Below are positions 1-8,767 of a DNA stretch of 64,000 nt, in pieces. The DNA comes from Hoeflea sp. (GTDB lineage: Bacteria > Pseudomonadota > Alphaproteobacteria > Rhizobiales > Rhizobiaceae): the NCBI GenBank assembly GCA_019084245.1, contig JAHRFE010000027.1, positions 333,170-397,169 on the forward strand. The letters run 5' to 3'. The notes below the pieces were generated by a model. The model did not search any database, was not told the DNA's origin, and saw only the letters and a program-made list of their open reading frames with translations. How positions within the stretch are numbered: the stretch's first letter is position 1; the number at the start of each line of letters is the position of its first letter. A program made the position numbers and the translations under genes.

Positions 1-683
1 TCGCTCTCGTTGAACACATGGGCGAAGATCTCCTCGGTCAGGATATGCTGGATCAGCATCTCCCGCACATCGGCCTCGGTGAGCGTCGGGTTGACCGTTT
101 CCTTGACATGGGCGAGGAACTGCGCCGCCTCCGCCTGGAACGCGGCATTGCCCGCATAGGCGTCGCTGATCTTGTCGCGCAGCGCATCGAGCACATGTGG
201 CAGGTCGGCCTTGAACAGCTCCACCGCCTTGCGGAACTCGGCGATCTCCTGCCGCTCGTAGCCGAAGAACAGGTTGAGCAGCTTGAGCAGGTTTTCCGTG
301 TCCGCCATCTTGCAGCGGAACGCCTCCTGCCGGTGCTGGATCAGCACCGCCTCGTGCGTGTTCTCGTAGATGATGTTGTCCTGCGGATAGCCGCGCGCGC
401 TTTTCTTCGCGATCTCCTCGTCCAGATCGTCCTTGGTGTCCTTGGCTTCCCAAAAGCCCAGCGGCACGCGCAGATCATGCAGGATGGTGCCGTCGGGATA
501 GACCTTGGTCTTTTGCCCGGTGGCATATTCCAGCTCGGCCACGAACAACAGGTTGGTCTGCCGCGCCCAGGCTTTCAGCAGATCCTTGAACGCCTCGCGC
601 ACCGTCTGCTCGTTGAGCGACCCCGAGAGTTTCCTCAGCCGGTCGAGATCGTTCAGAAACTGCTGGACAAGCTGCTGGCTCAT
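1..683 (-). CDS. Type ISP-like restriction-modification / N6-DNA methylase protein, N-terminal part
   Basis: About 227 N-terminal codons are visible and the gene runs off the left edge. The start is the ATG at 681-683, preceded on its own strand by a GGGGGA ribosome site. The protein opens with a helical segment (NDLDRLRKLS, then REAFKDLLKAWARQ), followed by an Asp64 ... Glu79-Ala-Lys81 arrangement (PDGT ... GFWEAKD) that fits a PD-(D/E)XK nuclease core. This architecture is typical of the large single-chain type ISP enzymes that join nuclease, translocase and adenine methylase. The methylase and helicase parts lie outside the window, so the full enzyme type is inferred from the N-terminus only. 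Confidence 0.7.
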   Translation of the reverse strand, partial: MSQQLVQQFLNDLDRLRKLSGSLNEQTVREAFKDLLKAWARQTNLLFVAELEYATGQKTKVYPDGTILHDLRVPLGFWEAKDTKDDLDEEIAKKSARGYPQDNIIYENTHEAVLIQHRQEAFRCKMADTENLLKLLNLFFGYERQEIAEFRKAVELFKADLPHVLDALRDKISDAYAGNAAFQAEAAQFLAHVKETVNPTLTEADVREMLIQHILTEEIFAHVFNES

Positions 684-709
684 GATTCCCCCGGAAAACT
701 TCCTCCCCC

Positions 710-979
710 CGTTGAACCAGCTTTCGCCTGCCACCTCAAGGGGAAGGGCGGGGGGCAGACGAGGGCCAGACGAGATCGCTGCACCCCCACCTCCCCCTTG
801 AGGGGAGGTCGGAGAGGCAAGCGCAGCGCAGGCGATCCGGGTGGGGGTATCGCGCCCCACCGACCCCCACCCGGCTCTGTCGCGCTTCGCGCGCCAGTCG
901 CCGACCTCCCCTCAAGGGGGAGGTGGGCCGCCATCGCCACCGTTGAACCAGCTTTCGCCTGCCACCTCAAGGGGAAGGG
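710..979. repeat. 39-bp direct repeat, two copies
   Basis: The same 39 bases (starting CGTTGAACCAGC, ending AGGGGAAGGG) occur at 710-748 and 941-979, between the ISP-like gene and arsA. They bracket a palindromic element. No coding function is visible in 684-1143. Confidence 0.85.
786..927. repeat. Inverted repeat with perfect 27-bp arms
   Basis: The arms 786-812 and 901-927 are exact reverse complements (CCCACCTCCCCCTTGAGG ...), and each arm itself contains a smaller palindrome. The 88-base middle is not coding. This looks like a REP/BIME-type intergenic element of the kind common in Rhizobiales. Confidence 0.8.
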
Positions 980-1002
980 GGGCTTGGCCTTGGCGTTCTC
1001 TG

Positions 1003-1125
1003 ATCTCCCCCCTTGCGGGGGAGATGTCGGCGTAGCCGACAGAGGGGGGTAATGCGGCAACCACAGGACTCGCAGCTTCACCCCCCTCTGTCACTTCGTG
1101 ACATCTCCCCCGCAAGGGGGGAGAT
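1003..1125. repeat. Inverted repeat of a second palindromic family
   Basis: The arms 1003-1050 and 1080-1125 match as reverse complements over about 24 outer bases and 12 inner bases. Between them are short hairpin-forming variants (gtcggcgtagccgac versus gtcacttcgtgac). The element sits immediately downstream of the arsA stop and could also act as a strong terminator or mRNA-stabilising structure. Confidence 0.8.
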
Positions 1126-1143
1126 CGGAGACTTGCCCGCCTC

Positions 1144-2901
1144 TCAACCCTGCGTCAGCTTCTCAAGCTCGCTCAGGCCCACCGGCGGGGTGGTGCGGAA
1201 GCCCAGCAGGTAGGTGCGTTGGGCGAAATCGGTCCGGACCCGGTCGATCTGGGCGCGCTCGCCCTTGAGCCGCGAGCGCAGCAGCGGGTCGCTTGTGCCG
1301 CTTGCCGCCATGCTCTTGTTGATGACCCAGCCATAGGGTTCGATGCCGGCGCGGCGCAGGTCGTCCTGCAGGGCGCCGGCTTCCGAGACCGGGGTGGTTT
1401 CGGGCAGGGCGACGAGGATGACGCGGGTGTAGTCGGCATCCTGAAGCCGCATCAAGGGCGTGACGACGCGGCCGGGCGCGCCGGGGTCGAGATGCCGGGT
1501 CATCTGCCGGTGATAGGCGCCGGTGGCGTCGAGCAGCAACAGCGTGTGCCCGGTGGGCGCGGTGTCGAGCACCACGAAGGCGCTGCGCGCCTCGGCCACC
1601 ACCCGCGAGAAGGCATGGAACACCGCCACTTCCTCGGTGCAGGGCGAGGCCAGGTCCTCGAGCAGCAGGGCCTTGCCCTCGGCATCGAGATCGCGGCCGC
1701 GCGAGCCCATGATCTTGTCGATATAGCGTTTCGTTTCCGCAGCCGGATCGATCCGGTCCACGGTCAGTCCGGCCATCGCGCCGTCGACCACGAAGCTCAC
1801 ATGCGCGGCCGGGTCGGTGGTGGTCAGGTGCACCGCCTGGCCGCGGGCGGCGAGCCCCACGGCGATGGCGGCGGCGATGGTGGTCTTGCCGACGCCGCCC
1901 TTGCCCATGACCATGACGAGGCCGCGCCCGCCCGCGGCGATCTCGTCGACCAGCGGCGACAGGCCGGGCAGGTCAAGCGGTTCTTCCTCCGTCTCGGCGG
2001 CGGCCGGATGCGGCGTGCCGGGCGTCATCAGCGCCCTGAGCGCCGGCAGCCCCACCATGTCGAAGCCGAGCAGCGGAAACTCGGCGCGGGGCAGGCCGGC
2101 GAGTGTTTCGGGCATCGCCGCCAGCGTCTCCTCCTGCTCGCGCGCGATGGCTGAAGCCACCGCGTCCGCGTCGCCCGAAGCACGGAACCGCCCGTTGACG
2201 GCGAGCATCTGGTTGGACAGCCCAAGCGCGCTCAATTCGCCCGAGGTCCGCGCCGCCTCTCGGATCGCGCCGCGGTCGGCGCGCGTTACCAGGACAATCG
2301 TGGTCCGGGCAGGATCGCCCAGGCACTCAAGCGCCTCGCGGAACCGGTCCTCCTGCATCTTCAATCCGGAATGCGGCCCCAGGCAGGAGGCGCCGCGTTC
2401 GTTGGTTTCCAGAAACCCGGTCCAGGCCTTGGGCAGGCTCAACAGCCGCAAGGTGTGGCCGGTCGGCGCCGTGTCGAAGATGATGTGGTCAAACTCCGGT
2501 GCGTCGCCCGCAAGCAGGCCGACAAATTCATCGAACGCCGCGATTTCGGTGGTGCAGGCGCCCGAGAGCTGCTCCCTGACCGTGGATCTTTCCTCGTCAT
2601 CAGCCTCCGGCCCCAGTTGCTCAAGTACGCGGGTCCGGTAATCATCCGCCGCCACTTCCGGATCGATGTTCATCGCGAACAGCCCGTCGATGCTCGGGAC
2701 CGGCGTCGGCGCGTCGGAGAGCGCCACGCCCAGCATCTCGTCGAGATTGGAGGCAGGGTCGGTGCTGACCAGCAGCACCTTGAGGCCGCGGTCGGCAAGC
2801 GCGATGGCGCTGGCGCAACTCAGCGATGTCTTGCCGACCCCGCCCTTGCCGGTGAAGAACAGGTAGGTGGTGGGCTGATCGAGGGCGCTGAACTGGGTCA
2901 T
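1144..2901 (-). CDS. arsA: ArsA-type anion-pump ATPase
   Basis: This 585-residue protein has two homologous P-loop halves, with Walker A motifs GKGGVGKTS at about 18-26 and GKGGVGKTT at about 333-341. Each half also has a DTAPTGHT motif. All three metalloid-binding cysteines of classical ArsA are present: Cys116 (GACTTE), Cys173 (SCLGP) and Cys421 (SPCTEE). ArsA couples ATP hydrolysis to arsenite extrusion through ArsB. No arsB, arsD, arsR or arsC lies nearby, so the cellular role here is uncertain and could be another tail-anchored or metalloid-related function. Length is the family norm. The start ATG at 2899-2901 leads directly into the first Walker domain. Confidence 0.93.
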   Translation of the reverse strand: MTQFSALDQPTTYLFFTGKGGVGKTSLSCASAIALADRGLKVLLVSTDPASNLDEMLGVALSDAPTPVPSIDGLFAMNIDPEVAADDYRTRVLEQLGPEADDEERSTVREQLSGACTTEIAAFDEFVGLLAGDAPEFDHIIFDTAPTGHTLRLLSLPKAWTGFLETNERGASCLGPHSGLKMQEDRFREALECLGDPARTTIVLVTRADRGAIREAARTSGELSALGLSNQMLAVNGRFRASGDADAVASAIAREQEETLAAMPETLAGLPRAEFPLLGFDMVGLPALRALMTPGTPHPAAAETEEEPLDLPGLSPLVDEIAAGGRGLVMVMGKGGVGKTTIAAAIAVGLAARGQAVHLTTTDPAAHVSFVVDGAMAGLTVDRIDPAAETKRYIDKIMGSRGRDLDAEGKALLLEDLASPCTEEVAVFHAFSRVVAEARSAFVVLDTAPTGHTLLLLDATGAYHRQMTRHLDPGAPGRVVTPLMRLQDADYTRVILVALPETTPVSEAGALQDDLRRAGIEPYGWVINKSMAASGTSDPLLRSRLKGERAQIDRVRTDFAQRTYLLGFRTTPPVGLSELEKLTQG

Positions 2902-2994
2902 GACGGGCTTTCTGTGGGGGACGGGTGAGAGCCAGTGTAGAGCGGAACAGGCAGGGACGGCTTGATCTGGGGCAAATTGGACGCCGTCGTCTCT

Positions 2995-3124
2995 CCCTTC
3001 TCCCTCAGGGAGAAGGTGTCAGCGAAGCTGACGGATGAGGGGGAGCTGCAAACGCTCCAGCCGTCGCCCCCTCATCCGTCTCGCCGCTTGTGCGTCGATC
3101 CACCTTCTCCCTGAGGGAGAAGGG
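2995..3124. repeat. Palindromic intergenic repeat
   Basis: Bases 2997-3018 (ccttctccctcagggagaagg) are mirrored at about 3101-3123, and cccctcatccgtc-type arms lie inside them. This is a different family from the repeats at 786-1125. It fills the gap between the 3' end of the beta-helix gene and the region upstream of arsA. Confidence 0.75.
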
Positions 3125-3140
3125 AGGCCAAGATCGGGCC

Positions 3141-4529
3141 TCACGCCACCACGTTGCGCTCCAGCGTCAGGTGCGTGAACTTGCCCGCGCCGTCTTTGGC
3201 CATGTCGCCGGTCACCACCTCGTTCCAGCGGCAGCCGAGGATGGCGCCGCCGGGGATGGCGTCGAACAGGTTGCCGGAGATCAGCGCCGCGCCGGCGCCC
3301 TCGACCACCGAGACGGCGATGCCCGCGCCGCAGGCGCGCAACGTGTTGCCGGAAAAATTGACCGCGCGCAAAAACGGGCCCCAGCCCATCAGCACGCCCC
3401 ATCGGGGCGCCCCCTCGATGACATTGCCACTCACCGCAGCGTCGGCCTCGATCGCCATGCCGATGCCGAAGCCGGCATATTCGGCCGGGTAGGGGCCGTT
3501 CGTGGTGAGGTTGCGGATGAGGTTGCCCTGGACCACTGCCAACCGGCCGCCCTCGTTGAAATTGGCGACCGAGATCCCCACCGTGCCGCCGTCGACGAGA
3601 TTGGAGGCGATCACCGCGCCCTCGAACGAGAATTCGGCGTAGATCGCGGTTTCGCCCGAGCGGATCGCCTGGTTGGAGACGATCTGGATGTTGCTCGCCG
3701 AATTGGCGCGGATCGCCGAGAACGCGCAGTCCGACACATGATTGTTGGTCACCATCACATTGCCGGCGCGAAAGATGTTGATGCCGTTGCCGTTCTGGCC
3801 GGTGCCGCCGGCCCGCGCGGCGATCCGCATCACCCGGTTGCCGTCAATCAGCGTGGCGTCCTCGCCCGGGCTCCAGCGGTGCACCAGGATGCCGCCATTG
3901 GCGCAGTCGCGCACCACATTGCGGGTGATCGACAGCCCGCGGCTCTCGACTGCGTAGATCCCGGCCAGTCGCGCGCCAAAAATCTCGCAGGCGGTGATCC
4001 GGCCGCCGCAGGCCTCGAGCGTCACGCCGTGGCCGTCGGCGCCGGCGATGGTGACGTCCTCGAGGATGGCTTCAGTGACGCCGCGCAGATGCAGCAGGCC
4101 CGACACATGCGGTCCAAGCTTCTGGTTGGCGCCGTCGAGCACCAGGCCCGAGAGTTCGATCCGCCGCGCGCCCTCGGCCATCAGCCCGTGGCCGCGCCCG
4201 CCATAGATCAGCCGCGTGGCGCCGGGCACGCCGGCAATCCGGGCGCCGTCGGGCAGGTCGATGTTGGACATGACATAGGTGCCGGGCGGCAATCTGAGGA
4301 TCCGGCCTTCGGCGGCGGCCAGGTCGATGGCGCGCTGGAACAGCCGGCTCTGGTCGTCGATCGCATCGGGCAACAGGCCGGACAGATCGGCATCATGGCC
4401 GCCGCGCAGGTCGACCTGGGCAAACAGCTCGCCCGCGACAGCGCGCGGGGCGAGGAAGCCGGCCGCACTGGCCCCGGCAAGGCCTGCGAGAAGCCGGCGG
4501 CGGGTCAAAACGGGATGGGTCGTGCTCAT
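3141..4529 (-). CDS. Tat-exported parallel beta-helix repeat protein (TIGR03808-like)
   Basis: The protein is 462 residues from the ATG at 4527-4529. An upstream in-frame start at 4655 would add 42 unlikely residues before the signal. The N-terminus (VLTRRRLLAGLAGASAAGFL) is a twin-arginine-like signal ending near AVAG. The rest is a long series of short Asn/Gly-rich beta-strand repeats (GNxxxx, NxIxDC, NVVR) typical of right-handed parallel beta-helices. This matches the rhizobial family of twin-arginine-translocated repeat proteins of unknown function. It is predicted to act in the periplasm or at the cell surface, and a polysaccharide-related role is only a guess. Confidence 0.82.
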   Translation of the reverse strand: MSTTHPVLTRRRLLAGLAGASAAGFLAPRAVAGELFAQVDLRGGHDADLSGLLPDAIDDQSRLFQRAIDLAAAEGRILRLPPGTYVMSNIDLPDGARIAGVPGATRLIYGGRGHGLMAEGARRIELSGLVLDGANQKLGPHVSGLLHLRGVTEAILEDVTIAGADGHGVTLEACGGRITACEIFGARLAGIYAVESRGLSITRNVVRDCANGGILVHRWSPGEDATLIDGNRVMRIAARAGGTGQNGNGINIFRAGNVMVTNNHVSDCAFSAIRANSASNIQIVSNQAIRSGETAIYAEFSFEGAVIASNLVDGGTVGISVANFNEGGRLAVVQGNLIRNLTTNGPYPAEYAGFGIGMAIEADAAVSGNVIEGAPRWGVLMGWGPFLRAVNFSGNTLRACGAGIAVSVVEGAGAALISGNLFDAIPGGAILGCRWNEVVTGDMAKDGAGKFTHLTLERNVVA

Positions 4530-4751
4530 GCGCCTGACGGAGCAGGAACCGTGCCAGTTCAGCCTGTGCCATTTCGGGACAGGTGAGCCGAGCGGCAAAC
4601 GCGCCGGAAAATGCAAGGGCGCTAAAGAATTTGCAGGCGAATTGAGCCAGATCAAGTTCTTCGCCGGCCCCCGGGTCTAGGTTGCTTCCCGAAGGCAGAG
4701 CGTCGATGCGCGCAGGGCCGGAAGTCTGGGGCCAAAAGTCTGGGGGCAAAC

Positions 4752-4955
4752 ATGCTGAAGCTTGTAGCGATTGTATATATCATGGTCGGCAGTATGCTGG
4801 CCGGCAGTTTCGTCATAGCGGCGCTGACCATGGGCCGCGTCGACGCCGGCACGATTTCCATCGCCGCCGTGATTGGCGCGCTGGTGGCGATCCCGGTGTC
4901 CTGGTTTGTCGCCGGAAAACTGAACAAAGCCATCCGTCCGACCCAGGCTTCATAG
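4752..4955 (+). CDS. Small two-helix membrane protein
   Basis: This 67-residue protein has two hydrophobic segments (about 4-26 and 36-55) joined by a short polar loop and followed by a basic tail (GKLNKAIRP). A GGGGGC stretch lies about 5 bases before the ATG. Similar small proteins are common in Rhizobiales and are sometimes mislabelled CTP synthetase. The sequence shows no enzymatic domain, and the function is unknown. Confidence 0.65.
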   Translation: MLKLVAIVYIMVGSMLAGSFVIAALTMGRVDAGTISIAAVIGALVAIPVSWFVAGKLNKAIRPTQAS

Positions 4956-5048
4956 CCAGGCAAGGATGGTGAGGAGCGCGGGGTTGGCCTGGGGGCGGGC
5001 TCGGCCCCGCTGCTCCTCAACCTGCCCGCAAGGATACCCCTGTTCGCG

Positions 5049-5471
5049 TCAGCGCAGGCGGATCAGCGGGAACGCCGCATAGGCCAGCTGTCCGCACAGG
5101 CCGAGCAGAACCGGTGCGGTGCGATAGAGCATCAGATGCTCCGCGGGACTGCGCCCGGCGACCAGCAGCGAGACAAGCAATTCCGCACCCATCAGCAGGA
5201 TAAGGGCGGCGAGGCTCATCGCCGTCCTGGAGCCCGTATCTGTGCTGACCTTGAAGCGGCGGAGCGCCCAGCCGCACACGATCCACGACGCCGCAATCAT
5301 CAGCGGAAGCTCCAGCGCCACCGCGGCCAGTTCGCCGGTGAGCGGCAGGATCACAAGCGTCCTGATGGTTCCGAGCACAAAGCCCAGAGCAAAGACGACG
5401 CCGAAATAGCTCAACGCAGCCTTGAGCGCGGTCAACATCCCGGCGAGCCTGTCCTGGGCGGCCCTGCTCAT
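5049..5471 (-). CDS. Hypothetical four-helix integral membrane protein
   Basis: The 140 residues are dominated by about four hydrophobic helices (near 18-40, 47-66, 82-105 and 115-138). I recognise no family. Its ATG overlaps the stop of the upstream nitroreductase-like gene by four bases (5468-5471), so the two are probably co-transcribed and translationally coupled. Confidence 0.6.
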   Translation of the reverse strand: MSRAAQDRLAGMLTALKAALSYFGVVFALGFVLGTIRTLVILPLTGELAAVALELPLMIAASWIVCGWALRRFKVSTDTGSRTAMSLAALILLMGAELLVSLLVAGRSPAEHLMLYRTAPVLLGLCGQLAYAAFPLIRLR

Positions 5472-6567
5472 GCCGCCGTGATCACGTCCGAAACCGGTCG
5501 CCGGAGCGACCGCGGCATCGGGTTTGCGTAGCCGAACCGCACCACGAGATCGGGCCGCCGGTCGCCGGCGCCCAGGAGTGCGGCAAGCTCGGGCCGATAT
5601 CGGGCCACCTCGACCGGCTGGTTGAGGAAGGCGTGCCTGACGCCCAGCGCCGTGGCGGCGAGCGCGAAGCGCTGGTAGCTGCGCCCGGCCTGAACCCAGT
5701 GCTCGGCATCATTGCGGTCGGTGACAAACACCGCAAAACCCGCCGAGGAGCGCACCTGGTCGGCGCATTTGGCGTTCTCGCCCTCGGCGGTGAACACCAG
5801 CCCGAAGGCCGGGTTGGCAATCCACGACGGCAGGCTGGGATTGCCCGAACAGGCTGAATAGAGCCCGTCGCGAAGGCTGACCGCCTCGGCCGGATTGAAC
5901 CGCAGCCAGTGTTTCAGTTCGCTGACGAAGCCCGGATCTTCGACCTGGGCCGTGTTGGCGGCGATGATCAGCTCCAAAACCTGTTCCATCTTCGGCTTGC
6001 CGGTGACCAGCAGCACCGAGCAGCCCGCGACTCTTGCCGCCTCCGTCATCGCGGTGAGATCGTCCGCCGGCACCGGGCGTCCGTCATAGACCGAGCGGGT
6101 GCATTGCCGCTCGAAGATGGCGTCGAACAGCGGGTCCGGTTGGACGCCCGCGCCGCCGAGGCTCACCCGCACCGCGTCCTGGTCATCGAAGACTCGACGG
6201 CGCTCGCGCGGCCAGCGGCCGAAGCCGCAAGGCTCAGGTTTTCCGCCGCACAGCCGAGACTTGCATAAAGATGGTGGTTGTCCGGGTCGACCGCGGGCGT
6301 GGCGCGTGAAAGATCCGGGCGGATCGTCACCTGCTCCGCTGTGCCTGAAAACAGCCAGGGCTGGGTGTTGTGGCTGTTGGCCGCAAGCGTGGCGTGATGG
6401 ACGAGATAATCCAGCTCGCTCATGTCCTGGCGCGATCGCGGTGCCCAGACCGCTGCCGCCGCCGCTTCATAGGCTCCCTGATCGGACCGCCCGCGCGTGA
6501 GCGCGTAGGCACCGAGCCCCAGAGCGGCCATCGCGCCGCCGCCCAGCAACAGGTTTCGCCGCTTCAT
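5468..6567 (-). pseudogene. Acg-like nitroreductase-family protein, disrupted by a frameshift
   Basis: Two frames together make one nitroreductase-like protein. The N-terminal part (6163-6567) has a KRR-type signal (MKRRNLLLGGGAMAALGLG) and a segment containing NSHNTQPW, typical of FMN-binding nitroreductases. The C-terminal part (5468-6172) carries a FERQCTRSVYDGRPV region and ends in a nitroreductase-like C-terminus. Near 6193-6200 the frame carrying AAGRASAV continues in a different frame as VFDDQDAVRVSLG, which equals a +2 or -1 shift at GTCGAGTC. Either the gene is a recent pseudogene or there is a base error. The intact form would be an exported or lipid-linked flavin reductase of about 365 residues. 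Confidence 0.75.
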
Positions 6568-6676
6568 GACCGTGCATCCTCAACTGTTGGGTTGGGCCGG
6601 ATCATGGCGCGGAACCGCTGGTGCTGCCTTGACCGACATCAAGCCGGAGGATGTCAGCGGGTTCTTATCAAGGCAC

Positions 6677-6705
6677 AAAAAAACCCGGCGGTGCGAACCG
6701 CCGGG
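6677..6705 (-). terminator. Rho-independent terminator
   Basis: On the minus strand, the stem CCCGGCGGT/ACCGCCGGG (6684-6705) with a short loop is followed by seven Ts (6677-6683). It lies just after the stop of the 118-residue gene at 6732. Confidence 0.85.
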
Positions 6706-6731
6706 GTGATGAGGCGAGGCGGGCTCGGGGC

Positions 6732-7088
6732 TCAGACGAACTGCGACAGGCCCGGGATCGAGGCGACGATCTCGTCGACGGCGTTGCCGGCGCCGTTCTC
6801 GCGGGCATAGCCCATGGTCTGCTTGGAGACGCCCGAGATTTCGCCCATGCCGAGGCCAAGGCCCATCAGCTTCTGGCCAAGACCCATGACGCCACCCATC
6901 GACAGCATGCCGCCGGCGGGCGCCTGCGCGATCAGTTCCTCGGAGCCGGGCACGGACGCGAGCAATTCCTTGACCTTGTCGGCGGGACCTTCCGATTGCA
7001 GGAAGGCGAGAATCGCGCCGACAGCCTTCTTGGCGGTGTCGGCGTCGATGCCGACATTGGCGGTGATGCGGTTGATGAGTTCGTCCAT
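6732..7088 (-). CDS. DUF2267/DUF2780-like small helical protein
   Basis: The protein is 118 residues from the ATG at 7086-7088, chosen because GGAGGA lies about 7 bases upstream; a longer frame to 7193 has no such site. It is helical at the N-terminus (MDELINRITANVGIDADTAKKAVGAIL), with a Gly/Met-rich middle and no signal peptide. It resembles short alphaproteobacterial proteins given DUF2267 or DUF2780 labels. No function can be stated. A clear terminator follows. Confidence 0.7.
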   Translation of the reverse strand: MDELINRITANVGIDADTAKKAVGAILAFLQSEGPADKVKELLASVPGSEELIAQAPAGGMLSMGGVMGLGQKLMGLGLGMGEISGVSKQTMGYARENGAGNAVDEIVASIPGLSQFV

Positions 7089-7249
7089 GGGGAATCCTCC
7101 GGAGGGTATGACGTTAACGTAAGCGTAAACGGGCGTTTTGGTCATTGCAAGCAGGCCCGCGCCGTTTTTGAACGGCTTTCCACGGGCATGCAAGATGACA
7201 CCGGCTTAGCCGGACATTGCCACGCTCCGATGACAGCTGCGCGGCATTG

Positions 7250-8134
7250 TCAGCCCAGGTGCTCCCTGAAGAACGCAACCGTGCGCGACCATGCCAGATC
7301 CGCCGCCTCCTTGTCGTAGCGCGCCGCCGACGTGTCGTTGTTGAAGGCGTGGTTGACGCCGTCATACATGTGCAGCTCGAACTCTTTTCCGGCCGCTTCC
7401 AGGGCTGCGCGATAGGCGTCGATGCCGGCATTGATACGCTCGTCGAGACCGGCGTAATGCAGCATCAGCGGCGCCTCAATGGCGGGCACGTCGGCGGCAT
7501 CCGCCTGACGCCCGTAATAGGCAACGCCCGCGCCCAGAGCCGCATCCTTGACCGCCATCTGGTTGACCAGCCCGCCGCCCCAGCAAAATCCGACCGCGCC
7601 GACATTGCCATTGGTCTTCTCGTGACTTGCCAGGAAGGTTCGGGCAGCGATGGCATTGGACGTGGTCTCGGTCGCATCAAGCTGGCCGATCATCTCGCGC
7701 GCGGTGTCTTCGTTGTCGGGTGTGCCGCCAAGCGGCGAGAGGAAATCGACCGCGAGCGCAGCGAACCCGTCAAGCGCCAGCCGCCGCGCCACGTCTCTTG
7801 TATGGTCGTTGAGGCCGCGGTTCTCATGGATCACCACCACCGCGGGCAGATCGCCTGATGCATCCGCCGGCGTTACCAGATAGGCCTTCATTTCGCCGGT
7901 CGCGCCGGGGAAGGTGATGTCCGACGCTGAAATCCCCGCGTCATCGGCGGGCACGATTGCGGCTCGCGCGCTGTTGGCGGCGAGCAGCGGCGCGATGGCC
8001 GCGGCGGCGGCGCCCGAGCCCGCAAGCTTTGTGAGCTTGTTCATGAAGCCGCGCCGGTCGAGCGTCAGATGGGTGTAGTCGTCATAGGCCTTGATCATGG
8101 CCTGGGTGATTGTCGGCTTGCCTTGCTCCGTCAT
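7250..8134 (-). CDS. Dienelactone hydrolase family protein with twin-arginine-like leader
   Basis: The alpha/beta hydrolase is 294 residues. The catalytic triad of the dienelactone hydrolase family is visible: Cys183 in GFCWGGG, Asp231 in GLDERIN and His262 in GVNHAFNND. An N-terminal extension of about 58 residues has a DRRGFMNKL motif followed by an Ala-rich hydrophobic stretch, which fits a Tat signal preceded by a short cytoplasmic lead. It probably hydrolyses small esters or lactones in the periplasm; the substrate is unknown. Confidence 0.88.
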   Translation of the reverse strand: MTEQGKPTITQAMIKAYDDYTHLTLDRRGFMNKLTKLAGSGAAAAAIAPLLAANSARAAIVPADDAGISASDITFPGATGEMKAYLVTPADASGDLPAVVVIHENRGLNDHTRDVARRLALDGFAALAVDFLSPLGGTPDNEDTAREMIGQLDATETTSNAIAARTFLASHEKTNGNVGAVGFCWGGGLVNQMAVKDAALGAGVAYYGRQADAADVPAIEAPLMLHYAGLDERINAGIDAYRAALEAAGKEFELHMYDGVNHAFNNDTSAARYDKEAADLAWSRTVAFFREHLG

Positions 8135-8348
8135 GCTCGTTCTCCCAATTCGTCAGATTCTTCGTTCCTGAGACACATCTAGGCCGCGATCGCTGCTTGG
8201 AAAGGGCCAGGGAACCGGGCCGGGTCGGGCAAGTCTGATTCGGCCCCGCCAACCGCGTCGCCAAGCCCGGACTGCCATGCTAGTCTCGGGCGCCGCGGGC
8301 AATCGCCATTACCCGAGCCATACCACACGATTGTCTGGAGATCATGAT

Positions 8349-8762
8349 TTGACCACGATACTGCCTTCGCCCGACCTGGAATCCGACGCCCGCGTCAAGG
8401 CGGTGTTCGATGACATTCGCACAACCCGCAAGACCGACTTCATCAACAACATGTGGCGTTGGCTGGCCTTTGATCCGGCGCTGCTCGAGCGCACCTGGAC
8501 TGAAGTCAAGGAAGTGGTGGGCAAGCCGTCTTCGATCGATCCGCTGACCAAGGAGATGATCTACATCGCCGTGTCGGTGGCCAACAATTGCACCTATTGC
8601 GTCCATTCCCACACCGCCGCCGCCCGCGCCAAGGGCATGACCGAGGAGCAATATGGGGAACTGCTGGCGATCATCGGGCTGGCGGGCAAGACCAACCAGC
8701 TGGCGACCGCCCTGCAGGTGCCGGTCGACGCCGTCTTCGACGCCAGCCAGAACCGCGGCTGA
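8349..8762 (+). CDS. AhpD-like carboxymuconolactone decarboxylase family protein
   Basis: I place the start at TTG 8349 because GGAG at 8337-8340 lies 8 bases upstream and the extra residues from ATG 8277 look unrelated. This gives 137 residues. The redox motif NNCTYCVHSHTAAA (CxxC followed by H) defines the AhpD-type peroxidase-reductase fold. Such proteins reduce hydroperoxide-linked partners through the two cysteines. It is followed after 5 bases by corA and is probably in the same transcript. Confidence 0.85.
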   Translation: MTTILPSPDLESDARVKAVFDDIRTTRKTDFINNMWRWLAFDPALLERTWTEVKEVVGKPSSIDPLTKEMIYIAVSVANNCTYCVHSHTAAARAKGMTEEQYGELLAIIGLAGKTNQLATALQVPVDAVFDASQNRG

Positions 8763-8767
8763 CCACG

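Noticed and set aside
710-1125. Possible CRISPR array from repeated short blocks
   Set aside because: Copies are few, palindromic and unequally spaced, with no spacer pattern and no cas genes. No CRISPR array was seen anywhere in the window.
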